Assembly (NCBI RefSeq): GCF_001663815.1
Contig: NZ_CP016027.1
Location: forward strand, 496,001 to 560,000
DNA length: 64,000 nucleotides
Reading direction: 5' to 3'
From: Halothiobacillus diazotrophicus
GTDB lineage: Bacteria; Pseudomonadota; Gammaproteobacteria; Halothiobacillales; Halothiobacillaceae
This document shows, one piece after another, positions 44,470-53,794 of this stretch. A model generated the notes under the pieces. It saw nothing but the letters and a program-made list of their open reading frames with translations, was not told the DNA's origin and did not search any database. Position 1 is the stretch's first letter. Every line of letters starts with the position of its first letter. Position numbers and translations under genes: made by a program.

Positions 44470-46146
44470 TCAATTCACCTGTTCGTTGGATGACTCGTGG
44501 TCGACCTGGGCCAGGGCATCATGCATCGAGAGATAGAGGTTCTCGGCACCGATGACGGCAGTGATGCCATGGCGGTCCATGTCGCCGCGAAGCCCCGGTG
44601 TGACACGTGCAAACATCATCTGGACGCCGCCTTGTCGAAGTTCCGCGAAGAGCTCGAGCACGGAACGTGCTGCCGAGTAATCGATATCCGTGATGGCGCT
44701 TGCATCGAAGATGAGCCAACGGACGGGATGGGGCGCCTTATCAACCAGTTTTCGAACTTCGTCCGTGAAGTGGTAGTCGTTGGCATAGAACAGATCCGCT
44801 CCGAATCGGTATACCAGCAGCCCCGGTTGGGTTTCCGCCCCCGGCCTGGCGGGGATGGGCAGCCAGTGGCCAGCGGCATCGGGCAACAGGATGGCGGTAT
44901 GCGGTCGGTAGCTGTGATAGACGTGACGGAGGAGGGAAAGCACGGCGGCGAGGAGGATGCCTTCCATGACGCCTGCCGCGACGACCGTCGTGGCCGTAAC
45001 GAGTGCGAGCAGGAATTCCCCGGTACTTTCGTGGCGCATGCTCCGCAGACTAGGAATGTCGATCATGCTTACAGCCACCAGCAGGACAATGGCGCCGAGC
45101 ACGGCATTGGGCAGGTAGGCGATCGGCGCGGTCAGGAACAGAAGAACGACGGCCACTACGGCCGCAAATACGAGTTGAGTCCATTGGCTGCGTCCGCCCA
45201 GGGCGTCTGCGAGGGCTGTTTGCGTGGGACTCCCATTGACGACGAAGGTCCCGCTCAACCCCGCGACGGCCTTGGCTGCGGACAGCCCCAGGATATCGGC
45301 ATTTTCGTCGAGACGATCCTGGTGCTTTACCGCGAATCCCCGGGCCGAGGCGGCACTCTGGGCAATGATGATGACCACGCAGGACAGGGCGATCGGCAGG
45401 ACTTCCATGAACTCATGAATCGAGACCTGCGGTAACCCCAACGTGGGCAACCCGCCGGGAATGGGCCCGACGGTCGCGATGCCATATTTCGTGAAGTTCA
45501 GAAAATAGCTTGCGCCGATACTGCCCAGCACGACGATGAGCGGCACGGGTAGCGCGGGAAGACGGGCTCGTCCCCAACCGATGCCGATGAGGACGAAAAG
45601 GGAGACGAGGACGGTGGGCAGATTGATCTGGCCCAGGTGATGGAAGACCTGGATGATTTGCTGAATGCTGTCCTGTGCCGTGACCTTGATGCCCAGAAGA
45701 TCCCCAAGCATGGCGATGGCGACCTGAATGCCGACCCCGGCGAGAAAGCCGATCAGGACCGTACGGGACAGAAAATCCGCCAGAAAGCCCAGTTTGAAGA
45801 GACGGGCGAGCAGCAGGATTCCGGCAGAAAGCAAGGCGACCGTGCCGACGAGGGCCACGTATTTCGCGCTCTCCGGCGTGGCGAGGGGACTGATTCCGCT
45901 GGCGAGAATGGCGGCGGTGGCCGAGTCGGCCGCGACGACCAGCTGTCGGGACGAACCGAAGATGGCAAAGGCGAGGAGGGGCAGGAAGATCGTGTACAGG
46001 CCGGTCACGATGGGCATGGCGGCAATGTGGGTGTAACCCAGGACCTTGGGGATGTCCATCGCGGCCAGGGAGAGTCCGGCGGCCGTGTCCCGCCGGATGG
46101 ATTGCCGAGACAGCGGCAGCAGGCCGGAAAAGAAGCGGATCGTCAT
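44470..46146 (-). CDS. SulP-family anion transporter with STAS domain
   Basis: 558-residue inner-membrane transporter, with about 12 helices in the first 420 residues and a C-terminal STAS domain (from about 440, with DASAITDIDYSAARSVLEL). The SulP signature is seen in VLGYTHIAAMPIVTGLYTIF (compressed from position 36) and SQLVV-type FGSSRQLVVAADSAT. The ion is not certain: sulfate, bicarbonate or another. In a sulfur autotroph both are plausible. The preceding PPK2 gene is 39 bases away. Confidence 0.88.
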   Translation of the reverse strand: MTIRFFSGLLPLSRQSIRRDTAAGLSLAAMDIPKVLGYTHIAAMPIVTGLYTIFLPLLAFAIFGSSRQLVVAADSATAAILASGISPLATPESAKYVALVGTVALLSAGILLLARLFKLGFLADFLSRTVLIGFLAGVGIQVAIAMLGDLLGIKVTAQDSIQQIIQVFHHLGQINLPTVLVSLFVLIGIGWGRARLPALPVPLIVVLGSIGASYFLNFTKYGIATVGPIPGGLPTLGLPQVSIHEFMEVLPIALSCVVIIIAQSAASARGFAVKHQDRLDENADILGLSAAKAVAGLSGTFVVNGSPTQTALADALGGRSQWTQLVFAAVVAVVLLFLTAPIAYLPNAVLGAIVLLVAVSMIDIPSLRSMRHESTGEFLLALVTATTVVAAGVMEGILLAAVLSLLRHVYHSYRPHTAILLPDAAGHWLPIPARPGAETQPGLLVYRFGADLFYANDYHFTDEVRKLVDKAPHPVRWLIFDASAITDIDYSAARSVLELFAELRQGGVQMMFARVTPGLRGDMDRHGITAVIGAENLYLSMHDALAQVDHESSNEQVN

Positions 46147-46185
46147 CGTCCGCGCCCTTGATCCTCAATGCAGACAGGCATCCGC

Positions 46186-47103
46186 CTAATCTTTTTTGTT
46201 CTTCTTACCGTTGCCGTTTTTGCCACGTTTGCCGTCCTTTCCATTGTTTTCGCCGTTTCCGTTGAGTTCGTCGGCGGCCTTGACTGCGGCGTGATACCGA
46301 AGTCGGATGTCTTTGATGTCCACGCGCGTCGGCGGCAGATTGAGATTCATTTCATTCAGCGTGTTGGAGATGATCTGGGAAATGGCGAGATTCCGGAACC
46401 ATTTCCGATTCGCCGGGATGACGTACCACGGCGCGTGGGATGTGCTGGTTCTGACGAGCGCCTCTTCGTAGGCCTGGGTATATTGAGGCCAGAACTCCCG
46501 CTCGCTGTAATCCGATTCGCTGATTTTCCAGTGTCGTGTGGGATCGTCCAGCCGATCCTTGAAGCGTTCCAGTTGTTCATCCGGGCTGATGTGCAGAAAG
46601 AATTTCAGGATCTTGGTGCCGTTCTGCGTCAGTAGGCGCTCGAACTCGTTGATCATGTCATAGCGCTCGGACCAGACCGATTCCGGAACAAGGTTGTGGA
46701 CGCGAACGACCAGTACGTCCTCGTAATGGGAGCGATTGAAGATCACGACTTCGCCTTTTGCCGGTACATGCTGGTGCACCCGCCAGAGAAAGTCATGGGC
46801 AGCCTCCTGCGGTGTCGGCTGCTTGAAGCCATGAACCCGGGTTCCCTGGGGGTTCATAGCCTTGAAGACATGGCGAATCACGCCATCCTTGCCGGCTGCA
46901 TCGAGTGCCTGCAACACGACCAGCAGGGATTGACGGCCATCGGCAAACAGGAGGAACTGCCGTTGTTCCATCTCGTTGCGGTAGGCTTCGGTTTCCGCTT
47001 CCGCCTTGTCCCGCTTGTCGTGATCACCCGTGCTGCCCGGGTCGATGTCCGCCAGAATCAGGGGTTTTTCGGGATCGACAAGGAATTGTTCGCGGTAATC
47101 CAT
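46186..47103 (-). CDS. ppk2: Polyphosphate kinase 2 family protein
   Basis: Nucleotide-phosphorylating enzyme using polyphosphate. 305 residues. Walker A is LQALDAAGKDG, Walker B is FNRSHYEDVLVVRVH, and the lid has FKDRLDDPTRHWKIS. This looks like class I or III PPK2 (AMP or ADP). GGAG lies seven bases before the ATG at 47103. The last 25 residues are an Asn/Gly/Lys-rich tail. Together with SulP it forms a minus-strand pair. Confidence 0.92.
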   Translation of the reverse strand: MDYREQFLVDPEKPLILADIDPGSTGDHDKRDKAEAETEAYRNEMEQRQFLLFADGRQSLLVVLQALDAAGKDGVIRHVFKAMNPQGTRVHGFKQPTPQEAAHDFLWRVHQHVPAKGEVVIFNRSHYEDVLVVRVHNLVPESVWSERYDMINEFERLLTQNGTKILKFFLHISPDEQLERFKDRLDDPTRHWKISESDYSEREFWPQYTQAYEEALVRTSTSHAPWYVIPANRKWFRNLAISQIISNTLNEMNLNLPPTRVDIKDIRLRYHAAVKAADELNGNGENNGKDGKRGKNGNGKKNKKD

Positions 47104-47222
47104 CGGTGCGCTCCGGAAGGTGGGTACGAACCTTGAATATACGGTCTGGATGCACCGCTGTCGCGCCAAATTTCAGTTTGATGACAAACCCTGCACGTGG
47201 ACATGCCTCTGAAACGGACCGT

Positions 47223-48059
47223 TCAGATCGGGATCGTGCGGGGCCTGAGGTGACGCATCAGTCGTTGCAGACCGACATAGCCGATATAGGTGGTACAAGC
47301 CACGGCGATGATGCTCGCCCCGGAACTGAGATCGAACAGGTAGGCGAAGATCAGCCCGCCGAGACAGAACAGAAAGCTCCACAACCCGGCGGCAAGCATC
47401 AGGCCGGCAAGCGTGCGCGTATGGCGTTCCGCCAGGGAGGGCGGCAGTGTCAGCAGGGCGATGACCAGGATGAGACCGACGACCTGGATCATCATGACCA
47501 CGGCTTCCGCCACCATGATCAGCAGCAGGTAGTAGAGCCAGCGAACGGGAATCCCGCGGGACTGGGCGAAATCCGGGTCGAAGGAGAAGGACAGGATATC
47601 CCGGTAGTAGTACAGGACGAGGCCGAGGATCACGGCGTCCATGCCGAACATGATCCACAGATCGTAGACGGGCACGGTGAGAATACTGCCGAACAGGTAA
47701 CTCATGAGGCCCACGTTGTAGCCGGGCGTCAGGTTGATCATGATGATCCCGAATGCCATGCCGGCGGCCCAGATCACGCCGATCAGGGTGTCGGTTCGTT
47801 CCCGACGCTTTTGCGTCAGCGCGCCCAGCAGGGTGGCGGCGCCTGCTGTGAACAGTCCCGCAGTCGGCAGAACCGGTGCACCGAGGAAAACGGCGAGACC
47901 GACCCCGCCGTAGGCCGTATGGGCAATGCCGCCAGCCATGAACGTCAGTCGATTCACCACGACGAGTGCACCGATGATGCCGCAGGCCAGGCTGACGAGC
48001 AGGGCGGCCAGCAGGGCATGTTGCATGAAGGTCTGCTGCAGGAGATCAGTGATGTGCAT
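47223..48059 (-). CDS. znuB: Zinc/manganese-type ABC transporter permease (ZnuB-like)
   Basis: ABC-3 family permease, 278 residues with about eight membrane helices. Conserved parts include GIAHTAYGGVGLAVFLG, GVIWAAGMAFGI, and SFDPDFAQSRGIP before a VVGLILVIALLTLPP stretch. The start lies inside the end of the ATPase gene (14-base overlap). It is the last gene of the znuACB-type operon. The metal is assigned from the candidate Zur operator upstream. Confidence 0.85.
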   Translation of the reverse strand: MHITDLLQQTFMQHALLAALLVSLACGIIGALVVVNRLTFMAGGIAHTAYGGVGLAVFLGAPVLPTAGLFTAGAATLLGALTQKRRERTDTLIGVIWAAGMAFGIIMINLTPGYNVGLMSYLFGSILTVPVYDLWIMFGMDAVILGLVLYYYRDILSFSFDPDFAQSRGIPVRWLYYLLLIMVAEAVVMMIQVVGLILVIALLTLPPSLAERHTRTLAGLMLAAGLWSFLFCLGGLIFAYLFDLSSGASIIAVACTTYIGYVGLQRLMRHLRPRTIPI

Positions 48060-48903
48060 GCTGGCACGCCTGAGTGGTGTTTTGGGTGGTGTTCTGAGTG
48101 GCGGTCTGCGCTTCCATCAGTTGCTGGAGCTGGGAATGGACAGGACATCCGGCTTCGTGGACGCCGTACATCAATGCCAGCATGTCGGGTGTGAGTTGGG
48201 GGGAATCGCTGGCCAGCGCGTAACGGTTCACGGCAATGATGTCGGTGACCGCGTTGGCGGTGATGCCCAGATCGTGGCTCACCATCACCACGGTGGTGCC
48301 TGTGTCGAGACCTATCAGGGTTTCGAGGATGCATTGCCGTCCGTAGGGATCGATATTGGATAGTGGCTCATCGAGGATCAGCAGGTCCGGGGCCGTGATG
48401 AGGGCACGGGCGATGAGCGTTCGCTGGCGCTGGCCCCCGGATAGTTCGTTCATGCGTCGATGCGCGAGTGCATGCACCCCGGCGCGCTCCATGGCACGCG
48501 CTGCTCGTGCCCGTTCTTCGGCCGTGTAGCGGAAACCCCGTCGCTTGCCTTGGGCAAGCCCCATGAGCACGACCTGTTCGACCGTGGCGGGAAACCCCGA
48601 GGCAATGTTGGTATGTTGCGGCACGTAGCCGATCCGGTCCGGTTGTTGTCCCGGCAATTGGCCGAAAACGTGGATCGTTCCTTGCTGGGGTGACAGTAAA
48701 CCCAGGATCAGGCGCATGAGCGTTGTCTTGCCGCCGCCGTTGGGACCGACCACCGCGACGAAATCGCCGGGTTGGACATCGAAATTGATCTCCGCGAGAA
48801 CGGGTTCGTCGTCATAGCGGAATCCGAGATTCCGAACCTGGATGATGGGCGGGTTCCTGGTATTCGGGTTCTTGGCGTTCGGGCTTATGGGGTTCGGGTT
48901 CAT
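48046..48903 (-). CDS. znuC: Zinc ABC transporter ATP-binding protein (ZnuC-like)
   Basis: 285-residue ATPase. Walker A GPNGGGKTTL, signature LSGGQRQR, Walker B LLILDEPLSNID, switch His in VSHDLG. The N-terminus before the domain is Asn/Pro-rich (NPNPISPNAKNPNTRNPP) and encoded by imperfect AACCCGAA repeats. The C-terminus is Gln/Asn/Thr-rich and ends QHAHH, a possible metal site. The ATG overlaps the stop of the binding-protein gene. Confidence 0.9.
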   Translation of the reverse strand: MNPNPISPNAKNPNTRNPPIIQVRNLGFRYDDEPVLAEINFDVQPGDFVAVVGPNGGGKTTLMRLILGLLSPQQGTIHVFGQLPGQQPDRIGYVPQHTNIASGFPATVEQVVLMGLAQGKRRGFRYTAEERARAARAMERAGVHALAHRRMNELSGGQRQRTLIARALITAPDLLILDEPLSNIDPYGRQCILETLIGLDTGTTVVMVSHDLGITANAVTDIIAVNRYALASDSPQLTPDMLALMYGVHEAGCPVHSQLQQLMEAQTATQNTTQNTTQACQHAHH

Positions 48904-49784
48904 GGGGTAGATGACCCGGGCGCACGTAGCACCTTGCCCAATGCCTGTGCAATGGCTTCCATGCCGCGCGGCCAATCGGCGTCCAGCGGGTCGATCGGGA
49001 CAACCTGCCCGCCGATTTCCGTCGCAATGGTACGCGCCGCCTTCTGTGCGAATTGCGGTTCTACGAAGACGACCTTGATTCCATGGGTACGGGCGTAATT
49101 GATGACATCGTTCATCTGTCGGGGGCCTGCTTCCTTGCCTTCCGCCTCGATGGGAATCTGGGTCAGGCCGTAGGCGTCCGCGAAATAGCCGAAGGCCGGA
49201 TGGAACACGATGAAAGCCGACTGGGCGAGATGTGCCCCTGTCAGTGCCTTGAGAATGTCGGTATCGACCTGATTGATCTTCAACGCCAGCCTTTCGTAGC
49301 CCTGACGGTAGTCCTGCGCATGAGCGGGGTCGATCCGTATGAGGGCATCCCGGATATTCATGGCCTGGATACGCACGAGGACCGGTGACAGCCAGATATG
49401 GGGATCCAGTCCGGTTTCGTGGGTGGGGGCGCCGACGTGGTCGGCCATGGGTACGCGTTGAATGCCGCGTGCCGTATCTACGATGGTCAGCCCGGGATTC
49501 ACGCTGCGAAATCGTGAGATCCAGCTCTGCTCGATGGGAATGCCGAGGCCAAAGTAGAGAGATGCCTTGGCGAGGCCCATCAACTGACGGGGCGTCGGTT
49601 CGTAGGTTTCGGGTTCGGCCGTGGGCGGCACGAGCACGTCCACATGGACATGATCCCCTCCGATGGTGTCCACGAAGTATTTCTGGGGCGGAATGCTGAC
49701 CGCGACGGTCAGCGGGGCACCGGCTTGACCAAGCAGCGGCAGGGTCAGACCACAGAACAGAATAAGCACGGTCAAAAAACGCAT
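48900..49784 (-). CDS. znuA: Zinc ABC transporter substrate-binding protein (ZnuA-like)
   Basis: Periplasmic cluster A-I metal-binding protein, 294 residues, with a signal peptide ending near GQAGA. Metal ligands likely are His in GGDHVHVDVLV, His in LDPHIWLSP, His in FHPAFGYFA and Asp in DPLDADWP. The His-rich acidic loop of E. coli ZnuA is replaced by a short ADHVGAPTHETG. GAGGTG precedes the ATG at 49784; the longer frame upstream is not needed. First gene of the operon. Confidence 0.88.
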   Translation of the reverse strand: MRFLTVLILFCGLTLPLLGQAGAPLTVAVSIPPQKYFVDTIGGDHVHVDVLVPPTAEPETYEPTPRQLMGLAKASLYFGLGIPIEQSWISRFRSVNPGLTIVDTARGIQRVPMADHVGAPTHETGLDPHIWLSPVLVRIQAMNIRDALIRIDPAHAQDYRQGYERLALKINQVDTDILKALTGAHLAQSAFIVFHPAFGYFADAYGLTQIPIEAEGKEAGPRQMNDVINYARTHGIKVVFVEPQFAQKAARTIATEIGGQVVPIDPLDADWPRGMEAIAQALGKVLRAPGSSTP

Positions 49785-49903
49785 CGGGCGAACACCTCGT
49801 GGGCAGTTTAGATCGGAGCCGGATGAAATACGGAACGGTTGAACCGTTTGTCGGGCACGGTACATGGGATAAAACAGCCGGCATACGGCGTCGAAACGCA
49901 ACT

Positions 49904-49916
49904 GTTACAGTATAAC
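49904..49916. promoter_or_regulatory. Candidate Zur operator
   Basis: GTTACAGTATAAC, with outer GTTA and TAAC arms like the enterobacterial Zur box GTTATANTATAAC. It lies about 120 bases upstream of the znuA start and between it and the two-component kinase gene. The distance is a little long for direct blocking unless the promoter is upstream. It supports zinc over manganese as substrate. Confidence 0.55.
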
Positions 49917-49988
49917 GTTTTGCGTGAAATCCGTACCAGTTTTGCGTGTGATGCACGGTTGCGATTGTGCCGAATGGTCCGTGGCTAC

Positions 49989-51332
49989 CTAGGGATGCTC
50001 ATCCGGGTTCGACGTGCCGGGCAAAGCCAACCAGGCGGTCACCCCACCATTGGCGCGTGGGGTTAGCCCGGCACGCCAACCCTGGGTATTGGCCAGATCG
50101 CGGACAATGGCCAACCCCAGACCGGCACCGGATTGATGCGGACTGCGGGCGGAATCTAGTCTGATGAAGGGATCGAAGGCCTGTTGACAGGCTTCTTCGG
50201 TCAAAATCGGTCCGCCGTTGTCGATCTCGATGCGCAGTTCGTTGTATCCCATCTTATTGGTCGAGCGTCGTTGTCGAACGGCAAAGGGTGGCGTGCCATG
50301 CTTGGTGGCGTTGTCCAGAAAGTTGGTCAGGATGCGGGTCAGAGCGAGTCGATTGAGGTGGAGTTCGGGGTCCGCCTGGATTTCCTGGGTGAGCGTTGCC
50401 GCCAGATTCGGCCTTTGCTGGATCAACGATTGCAGAATCTCTGCGGGATGACAGGGCTCGTTCCCCCCGCGCACGTTGATCTGGGCGTAGGAAATGAAGC
50501 TGTCGATCAGCTGCCGCATGTCCTCGAGATACCCCGACATCCGCTCGAAGCGAACCGTCTGAGGATTCTCCCGGGCCAATTCCAGTGCCAGCCCCATCCG
50601 CGTCAATGGGGTGCGTAGATCATGGGATACGCCGGCAAGGAGCAGACTGCGCTGTTCATGCAGGCGAAGGATCTGTTGCTGCATGGTATTCAGGGTTTCG
50701 GCCAGTTCGTCCAGCTCACGTACACCCGTATTCGTCGCCACGCGGGACTTGGGATCCCGACCGAGTTCGCTCGCGCCCCGTCGCAGGGTTTCGATGGGGC
50801 GGGCGAGTCGGCGCGCCAGGAGCAGTGCCCCCAGTGTCGCGAGAAATAGGGTGATGGCAGCCATCGCAGCGAGGGTCAGGACGGGTGCCGTTCCGATGCG
50901 TTCATGGCTGAAACCGAGGTGAATCGGTCCTGATTCCGTGTGCAGGGTGAAGGCATAACCCGCCACGGGTTGGTTGATGGCCGTGATGGCGGATGTCTGG
51001 GGAAAACGGTTATCCAGTGCGACCTGAAGGTAGAACAGATAGGGCAGAAAATTCATGTGACGCGGCGAATCGGGCAGGGTTTGCAGCACGTACAGTCCAT
51101 GCTCGCTCGCCATCAGAGCCCGATAGGCGTCCCGATCCTCCGCGGGCAGTGATTGCAGATTCTCGACGTCGTCGTGGATCAGGGTGGCGAAATCGCTGGT
51201 TGCCGAATGAAGAATCGGGATCCAGACCAGCCAGGCACCCAAGATGAGGAGCGCCGGTACCAGCGCCAGGGTCATCCCCAGATGCGAGCGAAGCAGCCGG
51301 CTGCGCAGACTGCGTGCCGGTGTTCTGCTCAT
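49989..51332 (-). CDS. EnvZ-type sensor histidine kinase
   Basis: 447-residue inner-membrane kinase. Membrane helices near residues 18-38 and 160-182 flank a periplasmic sensor of about 120 residues. A HAMP (ALLLARRLARPIETLRR) leads to the H box AGVSHDLRTPLTRM. N box NFLDNATKHG, G box SGAGLGLAIV. The sensor resembles EnvZ in length but not clearly in sequence, so osmotic sensing is not established. Start overlaps the regulator stop (ATGA). Confidence 0.9.
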   Translation of the reverse strand: MSRTPARSLRSRLLRSHLGMTLALVPALLILGAWLVWIPILHSATSDFATLIHDDVENLQSLPAEDRDAYRALMASEHGLYVLQTLPDSPRHMNFLPYLFYLQVALDNRFPQTSAITAINQPVAGYAFTLHTESGPIHLGFSHERIGTAPVLTLAAMAAITLFLATLGALLLARRLARPIETLRRGASELGRDPKSRVATNTGVRELDELAETLNTMQQQILRLHEQRSLLLAGVSHDLRTPLTRMGLALELARENPQTVRFERMSGYLEDMRQLIDSFISYAQINVRGGNEPCHPAEILQSLIQQRPNLAATLTQEIQADPELHLNRLALTRILTNFLDNATKHGTPPFAVRQRRSTNKMGYNELRIEIDNGGPILTEEACQQAFDPFIRLDSARSPHQSGAGLGLAIVRDLANTQGWRAGLTPRANGGVTAWLALPGTSNPDEHP

Positions 51333-52039
51333 GGCGTTTCGCTGCCGCTGGGATCGAACAGGTACCCCTGACCGCGAACCGTGCGCACGAAGCGAGGCTC
51401 GGCAGGGTTTGATTCAATCTTGCGGCGTAGGCGCGCTATCCGCGCGTCGATGGAGCGATCGAACGGCAATGCCTCATCAAGATCCTGCGCGAGATCGAGC
51501 AGGCGATCACGACTCAGTACGCGGTAGGGATGACTCGCAAGGACGCGCAGCAGGGAGAACTCCGCGGCGGTCAGCGCGACGGGCCGACCGTCGTGAAACA
51601 GAACCCGGCGTTGGGGATCCAGGAGATAGGCGCCAAATCGGTAGTCGGAGAGTGAATCGGCGCCCGGTCTGCCTCTGCGCAGGACGACGCGAATTCGTGC
51701 GAGCAGTTCGCGCGGGTTGAAGGGCTTGACGACGAAATCCTCGGCGCCCAGTTCGAGACCGGCTATCCGATCGGCATCCTCGGCGCGGGCGGACATCATC
51801 ACGATCGGGATCCGTGTGCCGAGGCGTCGTGCGATGGACAGGCCATCCTCGCCGGGCAGCATCATGTCCAGAAGAATCAGATCCGGTACTCGGGTTGTGA
51901 GCAGGCTATCCAACGCCTTCCCATGGCGCGCATGGATCACATCAAACCCATGATGGGCAAGGTATTCCGTGAGCATTTCCGCCTGCTCGGCATCGTCCTC
52001 AACCAGGCAGAGCAACGGGGATGTCATCGTGTCGGTCAT
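51329..52039 (-). CDS. OmpR-type response regulator
   Basis: 236-residue response regulator: receiver (phosphoacceptor Asp in DLILLDMMLPGEDG, Lys in FVVKPFNPRE) and a winged-helix with SIDARIARLRRKIESNP and VRGQGYLF. I take the ATG at 52039; a TTG one codon earlier and an ATG four codons later are alternatives, and no strong ribosome site decides. It is divergent from a small secreted protein gene, which is a likely target. Confidence 0.9.
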   Translation of the reverse strand: MTDTMTSPLLCLVEDDAEQAEMLTEYLAHHGFDVIHARHGKALDSLLTTRVPDLILLDMMLPGEDGLSIARRLGTRIPIVMMSARAEDADRIAGLELGAEDFVVKPFNPRELLARIRVVLRRGRPGADSLSDYRFGAYLLDPQRRVLFHDGRPVALTAAEFSLLRVLASHPYRVLSRDRLLDLAQDLDEALPFDRSIDARIARLRRKIESNPAEPRFVRTVRGQGYLFDPSGSETP

Positions 52040-52161
52040 CAATTGTCACACAAAGTCATCAGAGATCACGGTGCGGGCATCAGCGGCAAGCTGGGGACGA
52101 CGAAGATGGCCTCGTCAGCCCGCGACGGCTGACGAACCGTCAACACCCAGAGGAGCGTGTC

Positions 52162-52446
52162 ATGAAATCCAAATCCATCCATACCGTTGCTGCCGTCGTC
52201 CTGTCATCTGCCATGGCATTGCCTGTACTGGCTGCCGATTCGACGGAGACTACGCGGTCTTTCGAACAGGCGCAATCCAGGGCGAAGGCATTCAAGGCCA
52301 TGACCCCTGAAGAACGGAAACTCAAGATGCAGGCTGCGCGCGAACGCATGAAGAAATTCCGCTCGGAACATCAAGCTGGCCAGATGAACGGTCAGATTAT
52401 TGGCCAGATGCAGCGTCGGATGTCGGCTACGCAGGCTGATCAATAA
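52162..52446 (+). CDS. Small secreted protein
   Basis: 94 residues with a clear signal peptide (cleavage near VLAADS, about residue 25). The mature 70 residues are helical, Lys/Arg/Gln/Met-rich (MTPEERKLKMQAARERMKKF), loosely like the periplasmic Spy/CpxP type but without a clear LTxxQ motif. AGGAG lies seven bases before the ATG. It sits right next to the divergent OmpR-type regulator gene, so it may be an output or feedback partner of that system. Confidence 0.75.
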   Translation: MKSKSIHTVAAVVLSSAMALPVLAADSTETTRSFEQAQSRAKAFKAMTPEERKLKMQAARERMKKFRSEHQAGQMNGQIIGQMQRRMSATQADQ

Positions 52447-52479
52447 CCCATTTACCTGTCGTATAGGGAGGAAAGAATC

Positions 52480-53697
52480 ATGGGAATTCTAAAATGGGTC
52501 ATGCGTGCGGCTATCAATGCTTCTTCATCAAGTAGGACTGGACGATTGATAGGTCTCTCCGGCGTCGGTTTGTGCCTGCTCGCGCTGGCTGGCTGTGGGG
52601 GCGGTACCGCTGCGGCCGTTACACAAGCGGTCGTTCAGCCGATACGCGTCACTTCAACCCCCAATCCCTCGGTGCTGCCGTTGCTCCTGGCCATGGCCCA
52701 GGATCCGAGTCTCCCGGTAACCCTGTTGCCCGTGTCCAATGGTTCGGAAATCGACCAGGCATTCGCCAATCAGGATGCGGAAGCCTTGCTGGCGATGACC
52801 TGGGTTGAAGCGGGCAAGGTGCTGAGCGGTGCCGAACCGGATCTGAGATTGGTCTCCGTGAATTTCTGGCGCGGATTTTTCGAATTGGCGGCCCAAAGCC
52901 TGGGTGTAACGAATTTCACCGACCTGACCGGCCGCAACATTCTGCTGAGTGGTCCGGTCGGTGGCGGGCGCAATGGCGGTCCCGATACGCTATTCCAGGG
53001 GGCACTGAAACGCGCGGGATTCGATCCGACGACCTATGAGGAGAATACGGTCACCGTCGACGTGAATGGCACCCCCTTATCCGTGGTGAGACGTCATTAC
53101 GATAGCGGCGATTTTCGGGTGTACTACCTGCCCGTCACGGCAGCGGTATCGGTACTGAACAGCGGGCAACTGCTGGATGACGGCGATGGCAATTCGCAGA
53201 ACGATATGCCGGCGAGCGCCTCGTTCATGGTGGATCCGGCGGCTACCGGTATCGTGATGCAGGGGATGATGTCCAATATCACCTACGGCAAGGCGATCGA
53301 TATCCAAACGCTCTTCACGGGATACCTGAGTTGGCCGCCCAGCGAGCTGCCCTTGGGTGGTTTGAGCATTCGTGCCAGCGTACTTGATGATCCGAGCCGT
53401 GCAGCCGCCGTCGCGCGTCTTCGTGCGGCCTATGAAAAGGCAGCCAACGATCTCATGGCCGCTCGGGGTTATCCCATGCAGATGCGCGATCTGACCACCC
53501 AGATTGCCGACCAGGTGAACCGATACTACGGCCAGTATGGACTCAGTCTGCCTGCACCAGTCATTGCTGCCGCCCTGACCAATGGCTCTCTGGTGTATCG
53601 CACCGACTTGAGCGTGAACGCTATTCTGCCGGACCTGGTTGCCTTCCATACGGAACTGCTGGGCAAGGCGCCACCCACTTCCTTCTACGGGCCCTGA
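52480..53697 (+). CDS. Substrate-binding-like lipoprotein
   Basis: 405-residue lipoprotein (lipobox LALAGCGGG, Cys near residue 39) with a two-lobe periplasmic binding-protein look similar to NMT1/SsuA proteins: a first segment with VTLLPVSNGSEIDQAFAN, then LTGRNILLSGPVGGG and VRRHYDSGDFRVYYLP. No permease or ATPase gene follows, so the ligand is unknown and it may be a sensor. The N-terminus before the hydrophobic core is long (about 22 residues). Preceded by AGGGAGGAAAG at 52466-52476. A terminator follows. Confidence 0.75.
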   Translation: MGILKWVMRAAINASSSSRTGRLIGLSGVGLCLLALAGCGGGTAAAVTQAVVQPIRVTSTPNPSVLPLLLAMAQDPSLPVTLLPVSNGSEIDQAFANQDAEALLAMTWVEAGKVLSGAEPDLRLVSVNFWRGFFELAAQSLGVTNFTDLTGRNILLSGPVGGGRNGGPDTLFQGALKRAGFDPTTYEENTVTVDVNGTPLSVVRRHYDSGDFRVYYLPVTAAVSVLNSGQLLDDGDGNSQNDMPASASFMVDPAATGIVMQGMMSNITYGKAIDIQTLFTGYLSWPPSELPLGGLSIRASVLDDPSRAAAVARLRAAYEKAANDLMAARGYPMQMRDLTTQIADQVNRYYGQYGLSLPAPVIAAALTNGSLVYRTDLSVNAILPDLVAFHTELLGKAPPTSFYGP

Positions 53698-53736
53698 CGG
53701 TCCCGGCGGCGCTTCCGACTACGCGGATTCAACCGT

Positions 53737-53762
53737 ATCCGGCCCAGGTGGCCGGATTTTTC
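53737..53762 (+). terminator. Rho-independent terminator
   Basis: ATCCGGCC and GGCCGGAT arms with a five-base loop, followed by TTTTT, 40 bases after the binding-protein-like gene. It separates this from the convergent transglutaminase gene. Confidence 0.88.
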
Positions 53763-53794
53763 AGTGTGAACGCCGTGAAGGGAAGCGGGTGGTA

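Noticed and set aside
46905-48194. 429-codon plus-strand frame
   Set aside because: Crosses ppk2 and znuB/znuC antisense and has the His/Gln/Glu-rich composition typical of shadow frames.
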